From: Algoriphagus resistens | GTDB lineage: Bacteria; Bacteroidota; Bacteroidia; Cytophagales; Cyclobacteriaceae | Assembly: GCF_001442615.1 (NCBI RefSeq) | Contig: NZ_LMXN01000019.1 | Location: 1 to 64,000, forward strand | Length of the DNA: 64,000 nucleotides | Reading direction: 5' to 3' | Shown: positions 60,200 through 64,000 of the stretch, one piece after another | How the letters are laid out: each line of letters begins with the position of its first letter | Position numbering within the stretch: position 1 is the stretch's first letter | Program-made: the position numbers and the translations under genes | The notes under the pieces: generated by a model | What the model was told of the DNA's origin: nothing | Database searches by the model: none | Seen by the model: the letters and a program-made list of their open reading frames with translations, nothing else

Positions 60200-62637
60200 G
60201 ACTTCTGGTTGTTGAGTTCTTCAGCCAGGATCTGAATGGCCTTTTTCCGGTTCCCATATTTTAGGGTGTATTCCTCCACCTTCATTTTCTCCCGCTCCTC
60301 GGTCGTATAAGTGAGGTACTCTTCCCGGCTCACTTCTACCCGGTATACCTTCTTGTAGGTACTGATATACACCTCCTTGTAATTCCTGCCCTGCTCTTTG
60401 GCTTTGTTCATCGATAGAATAATTGCCTTCTCCTGATCGGTCAGTCCCAACAACTCCTGTATGTCTTTAAACTTGTTTTGGTACTTACTCTGATCCAACA
60501 GGATCTTGACATCCGCGTTGTTGATGATCGCATTTTTGATGATCGGGCTCGAGATGATGTCCTCCACTTCCTGGGTCACCACGATGGCCTCCCCGAAGAA
60601 TTTCCGTACCGTCTTAAAGAGGTATTTGATGTACTCTGCCATCCCTTCTTTAGCTATGGCTTTCCAGGCCTCCTCAATCAGGATGATCTTTCGGATACCC
60701 TTCAGTTTCCGCATTTTGGAAATAAATATCTCCATGATCATCAGGGTCACCACCGGAAACAGAATGGGATGGTCCTTGATGTTATCCAGCTCAAAAACGA
60801 TGAACCGCTGCTGCAACAAATCAAGATTTTCCCGGGCATTCAGCAGGTAGTCAAACTCCCCTCCCCGGTAATAGGGACGGAGCACATACATAAAATTGTC
60901 CACATCGAAGTCATGCTCCCTTACTCCATCCCGCTTTAAAACATCCCTAAATTCATTGTTCAGAAAATCATAAAAGGTGTCGAAGCAGGGGAAGATCTCC
61001 GGCTCCCTTTCCAACATCCCATAATACCCGGACAGCGCATTGGAAATTGCCACATACTCTGAGCGCCTGAATACCTCATCCTCTTTTTTCCACAACGCGA
61101 TGAGCAGGGTTTTCAGACTTTCCTTCTTTTCGGTTTCCGGCCGTTTTCTTCCTTCCACATGAAAGGGATTGAAGCGGATCGGATTGTCCTGTTCGTAGGT
61201 AAAATAATATCCCCCGACCAGCTCACAGAGTCCATGGTAGGAATGACCCACATCGACCAATACCACATGTGTACCCTGTTCATAGTATGACCGCATCAGG
61301 TGGTTGGTCAGAAAAGATTTCCCTGAGCCCGACGGTCCCAAAACAAATTTGTTCCGGTTGGTGATCAAGCCCTGTTTCATCGGCTCATCGGAAATATCCA
61401 CATGGACAGGATACCCTGTGATCCTGTCTCCCAAACGTATCCCAACCGGACTGCGGGAAGTCCTGTAATGGGTCTCCAGATTAAAAAAGCAGGTCGCCTG
61501 CCCGATAAACGTATCGAAGGTTTCATTCACCGGAAAAGCAGCTTCATTTCCCGGAAGGCCTGCCCAGAAAATCTGCGGGGCACCAACGGTTTCCTGTTTG
61601 GGCACCACATTCATTTTGGCCAGCGCACCTGCTGCCAGGTTTCGCAGCATCCCTACCTCTTCGGATCTATCTGTCCAGCACATCACATTAAAATGTGCCT
61701 TAACCGCCTTTCTCCCTGTGGAAATAGCCTCGTTTAGAAATTCGGCTGTAGCATCCCGTGCAATGGCATTCTCCCTGGAATAGTTGGCCAGAGACTCCAG
61801 CCGCTGCCTCTTGGATTCCAGCTCTTTTAACTTCTTTTGGTGATCTTCAACAAACAGGAACTGGTTATAGATATGATTACAGGGAAGCAGGGTACAGACA
61901 GGCGTGGCAAAACCGATTGGAAATTCGCTCTGATCGGTCCCGTAAGGTTCATAACTTCTATGGGGACTGACCGTGGAAGGCAGATTCTCCACCTCCCCCA
62001 GACTATAGAGCTGTACATACCTGCTTCCTATTTTCCACTCCGGTTTAAACTGGATATCCTGAAGCATACCCACCTCACCAAGATTCAGGTATTCCTCCAA
62101 AATACCTGGCTTTAACGAAGTTCCCGCCAGTTGTTCCCCATTCAACCGCTTCAATCCAATCCCGGCGTCCCCAAGAATCTGGGCAAGCTGGCCGAGGACA
62201 TTCTGGAACTCTTCCATTGCAGTGCCTTCCAGGATTTCTATCGGAACGAGTGTTTTTCTCAGCAAATTGGAAACAGCCGAATTCCCCAGCTTGCTTCCCC
62301 TGGGTCTTTTGGTGATATACAGTAAACAGCGGTGGTTAAGATGCGGCCGTTCCGCAAAGAAACGCTCACTGGAAAGTGAATGGAAGGAATGATCCTGTCC
62401 TTCAAATCTCGCCTGATAAGAGCCGGCAACAAACCAATCCTGTTTGTGCAGTACGGTATTTCCCCCTAACACCCCTGCCGCCTTGTTCCATGCATGGTGG
62501 ACAGCCTCAAATCCCGCAGAACTAAGTGAAAACAGTTCAGGCAATCCCACTTCAAAGGCTGCGGTCATATCCCCCACCCGGGAAAGGATCAGCCCATGCT
62601 CCACTTTGTATAGTGGAAATAGTTGCTCAAGTTCCAT
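60196..62637 (-). CDS. traG: Conjugative transposon ATPase TraG (VirB4-like)
   Basis: The 813-residue ATPase has an N-terminal VirB4-like half (MELEQLFPLYKVEHGLILSRVGDMTAAFEVGLPELF) and a C-terminal motor: Walker A VLGPSGSGKSFLTNH (about residues 433-440), Walker B RKIILIEEAWKAIA (about residue 650) and the VTQEVEDIISSPIIKNAIINNADVKILLDQ motif. It energises assembly of the type IV secretion channel. It lies 2 bp after the traF-like gene. Confidence 0.93.
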   Translation of the reverse strand: MELEQLFPLYKVEHGLILSRVGDMTAAFEVGLPELFSLSSAGFEAVHHAWNKAAGVLGGNTVLHKQDWFVAGSYQARFEGQDHSFHSLSSERFFAERPHLNHRCLLYITKRPRGSKLGNSAVSNLLRKTLVPIEILEGTAMEEFQNVLGQLAQILGDAGIGLKRLNGEQLAGTSLKPGILEEYLNLGEVGMLQDIQFKPEWKIGSRYVQLYSLGEVENLPSTVSPHRSYEPYGTDQSEFPIGFATPVCTLLPCNHIYNQFLFVEDHQKKLKELESKRQRLESLANYSRENAIARDATAEFLNEAISTGRKAVKAHFNVMCWTDRSEEVGMLRNLAAGALAKMNVVPKQETVGAPQIFWAGLPGNEAAFPVNETFDTFIGQATCFFNLETHYRTSRSPVGIRLGDRITGYPVHVDISDEPMKQGLITNRNKFVLGPSGSGKSFLTNHLMRSYYEQGTHVVLVDVGHSYHGLCELVGGYYFTYEQDNPIRFNPFHVEGRKRPETEKKESLKTLLIALWKKEDEVFRRSEYVAISNALSGYYGMLEREPEIFPCFDTFYDFLNNEFRDVLKRDGVREHDFDVDNFMYVLRPYYRGGEFDYLLNARENLDLLQQRFIVFELDNIKDHPILFPVVTLMIMEIFISKMRKLKGIRKIILIEEAWKAIAKEGMAEYIKYLFKTVRKFFGEAIVVTQEVEDIISSPIIKNAIINNADVKILLDQSKYQNKFKDIQELLGLTDQEKAIILSMNKAKEQGRNYKEVYISTYKKVYRVEVSREEYLTYTTEEREKMKVEEYTLKYGNRKKAIQILAEELNNQKS

Positions 62638-62639
62638 GA

Positions 62640-62957
62640 TCAGCTTTTTATCAGGTTATAGAAGATTTTTCTGCTTCTGATTATCACACACCCAGGCACC
62701 TGCTTTTGGGCCATTTTCTTCATCAGACCATGCTCACCATAGGTAGCACTCAGATGGAACACGACAATAAAATCGGCGATGCCCAGTACCACCGCCACCC
62801 CAAGACAGCTATACATGGACATCCCCATGACATAGCCGATTGCGAATGCAATCAGTGTAAGCCCCAACCCAGCCGCCAGATATCCGATATACTGCGCTTT
62901 CAGCCCCTTAAATTCCATGGGCTTGTTGATACCTCTATTGATACTGTACTTGATCAT
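62640..62957 (-). CDS. traF: TraF-like protein (DUF4133)
   Basis: The frame opens at 63017, but the ATG at 62957 gives the family start MIKYSINRGINKPMEFKGLKAQYIGYLAAGLGL, the DUF4133 signature. Two membrane helices follow (YLAAGLGLTLIAFAIGYVMGM, CLGVAVVLGIADFIVVFHLS), as in VirB3-like proteins. It sits directly upstream of traG, as virB3 and virB4 usually do. Confidence 0.85.
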   Translation of the reverse strand: MIKYSINRGINKPMEFKGLKAQYIGYLAAGLGLTLIAFAIGYVMGMSMYSCLGVAVVLGIADFIVVFHLSATYGEHGLMKKMAQKQVPGCVIIRSRKIFYNLIKS

Positions 62958-63034
62958 GTTATAGATTAATAAGGTTGAGAATAGGGATAGATAATCGGTA
63001 GGCTCCAAGCTATACACCAGCGCGCTCTAGGCAG

Positions 63035-63529
63035 CTATCGGGGTTTCCGCAGCTGTTTTTTCTGCTGATCCTGCAGGTCTTGCCGATGTTGTTTTTGATT
63101 GGTTGCCACATATTCCGGCAGTCCTGATTTGTCCAGTGGGATAACCTTTGCCTTGAGTCCTTTCCCATACGGGTACATTTTGAGAAAATACTCGTCCCCC
63201 AGTCCGTACTTTCTGGCCACCCCTACCGGATCCAGTCCCAGTTCATCCGGTATTGCCACCAAGACCGTATGTTCAGGAATCTTGAGCAGATCAGGAGAAA
63301 CATGTAGAATAGATCTGTTTTCACGGTCATAGAAAAACAGGTAATGCTGACCATTCGGTGTGGGTGCCATTTCATCCAGACCCAACTTTTTATGGGGGAA
63401 ATCACTATTCCTGAGCTCATTGAGCCGGATATCAATGGTGTAGCGATGGCCAGCAATATCAATCTGCGGAAGTATCCCGATTTTTCGCTGTTTGAGCAGG
63501 TCCATATCCTGAATATTTTCAGACGCCAA
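63035..63529 (-). CDS. Conjugation-operon protein, family not firmly recognised (DUF3945-type N-terminal domain)
   Basis: The 164-residue protein contains IAGHRYTIDIRLNELRNSDFPHKKLGLDEM, TPNGQHYLFFYDRENRSILHVSPDLLKIPEHTVLVAIPDELGLDPVGVARKYGLGDEYFLKMYPYGKGLKAKVIPLDKSG. A similar stretch forms the N-terminal part of larger DUF3945-type proteins of Bacteroidota elements; here it stands alone between traE and traF. The end is Gln- and Lys-rich. It overlaps traE by 11 bp. Confidence 0.55.
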   Translation of the reverse strand: MASENIQDMDLLKQRKIGILPQIDIAGHRYTIDIRLNELRNSDFPHKKLGLDEMAPTPNGQHYLFFYDRENRSILHVSPDLLKIPEHTVLVAIPDELGLDPVGVARKYGLGDEYFLKMYPYGKGLKAKVIPLDKSGLPEYVATNQKQHRQDLQDQQKKQLRKPR

Positions 63530-63821
63530 AGAAACTCTGAAGGACAGTGGCTACAACGACCAGGAACACACAGGAACCAAACCATGCGGCAGCGACTTTT
63601 CCGGTATCCGGTTCCCCGTTGTTCCATTTGTTGAAAACCTTGACTGCGCCGATGAGTCCAACAATGGCACCTATTGCATACATCAACCCAGTACCCGACT
63701 GAAAGTATCCCCGTACCTGCTGGGTGGCCTCATTGATGCCCGCATTTCCGTCCTGGGCTTTCACCACTCCTGCGAGTAGCAAGAGGTACATAGCACTAAT
63801 CCATTTAGTAGTCCTTTTCAT
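63519..63821 (-). CDS. traE: TraE-like protein (DUF4134)
   Basis: The 100-residue protein has a signal peptide (MYLLLLAGVVKAQDGNAG) and the DUF4134 pattern: INEATQQVRGYFQSGTGLMYAIGAIVGLIGAVKVFNKWNNGEPDTGKVAAAWFGSCVFLVVVATVLQSFFGV, a VirB2/pilin-like two-helix protein. In these operons it lies two genes upstream of traG. Confidence 0.88.
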   Translation of the reverse strand: MKRTTKWISAMYLLLLAGVVKAQDGNAGINEATQQVRGYFQSGTGLMYAIGAIVGLIGAVKVFNKWNNGEPDTGKVAAAWFGSCVFLVVVATVLQSFFGV

Positions 63822-63849
63822 TGAATGTTAGTTTAGTCAGTTTGAATGA

Positions 63850-64000
63850 TCAGTTAGGCAAGGTGTTAAATAGGGCAAGCAGATCCTCTTTTTTAAGGTC
63901 TACCTGTCCGGCCTTGGCGGCAAGCAGCAGATGGTTCAACAGTATTTTGCGTGCCGCATTGGAATCAGGTAATCCATAACGCCCTGTTTTTTGCCGAAGG
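63850..64000 (-). CDS. Partial tra-operon gene at the window edge
   Basis: A minus-strand frame runs from the window end to a stop at 63850-63852 and gives the last 50 residues: RQKTGRYGLPDSNAARKILL, NHLLLAAKAGQVDLKKEDLL and ALFNTLPN. It is helical and basic. The N-terminal part lies outside the window. It is probably the gene before traE; the family cannot be judged. Confidence 0.55.
   Translation of the reverse strand, partial: LRQKTGRYGLPDSNAARKILLNHLLLAAKAGQVDLKKEDLLALFNTLPN

Noticed and set aside
60478..60939. 153-codon plus-strand frame
   Set aside because: Antisense to the TraG ATPase motor domain.
1..64000. CRISPR arrays, tRNA or rRNA genes
   Set aside because: No regularly spaced repeat array, no cloverleaf with a T-loop GTTCRA core, and no rRNA-like stretch was noticed. 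A tRNA scan was not run.

Overview
The window is a piece of a Bacteroidota chromosome, most likely Cytophagales (Cyclobacteriaceae/Algoriphagus-like). This is an inference from the SusC/SusD proteins, the CTnDOT-type Tra operon, the DUF4374/PepSY iron locus, the LytS/LytTR pair and a general lack of strong Shine-Dalgarno sites. There are no rRNA, tRNA or CRISPR signals.

Layout. (1) 0.9-5.7 kb: DoxX, an ECF41-type sigma factor with a fused SnoaL-like domain, an EamA transporter, an AhpD/CMD protein, a RidA protein and an AraC regulator. Two matching promoters (TGTCACG-N16-TGTC) sit in front of the sigma gene and the CMD gene, so the regulon can be read directly. (2) 6-9.6 kb: an S41 peptidase and a siderophore receptor lacking its N-terminus. 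(3) 9.7-21 kb: a methyltransferase, then a minus-strand iron-uptake operon (TonB receptor, DUF4374 lipoprotein, DUF3325-like and DUF3649-like small membrane proteins, PepSY membrane protein, second TonB-type receptor), with a divergent LytS/LytTR two-component pair. (4) 21.3-34.6 kb: a complete starch/maltodextrin utilisation locus of the Sus type: SusR-like sensor-regulator, SusC, SusD, SusE-like, GH13, GH31, GH13. A hairpin lies between susE and the enzymes, and a small leader ORF plus a perfect inverted repeat lie upstream of susC.

(5) 34.8-53 kb is accessory DNA with much decay: SDR and AraC fragments, a PIN-domain toxin-antitoxin pair with a palindromic operator, a dead PepSY gene, a sensor-regulator divergent from beta-propeller genes, a TetR-FabF pair, a truncated group II intron, a three-gene HipBST-like toxin-antitoxin operon with three operator boxes, an rteC remnant, an outer-membrane protein, a second AraC, a VOC protein and an AlkD-like protein. 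A dispersed repeat of about 115-300 bp occurs four times here, three times just upstream of a gene. (6) 53.3-64 kb: the conjugation operon of an integrative conjugative element, read on the minus strand from traE to traN and a DUF3945-like gene, closed by a terminator. Its TraH/I position holds three tandem paralogous genes.

The most rewarding items are the four-copy repeat, the HipBST-like operon with its operators, the ECF41 promoter pair, the susC leader region and the TraI-like triplication. No wholly new system can be demonstrated from sequence alone. All family calls come from motif recognition, without database searches.
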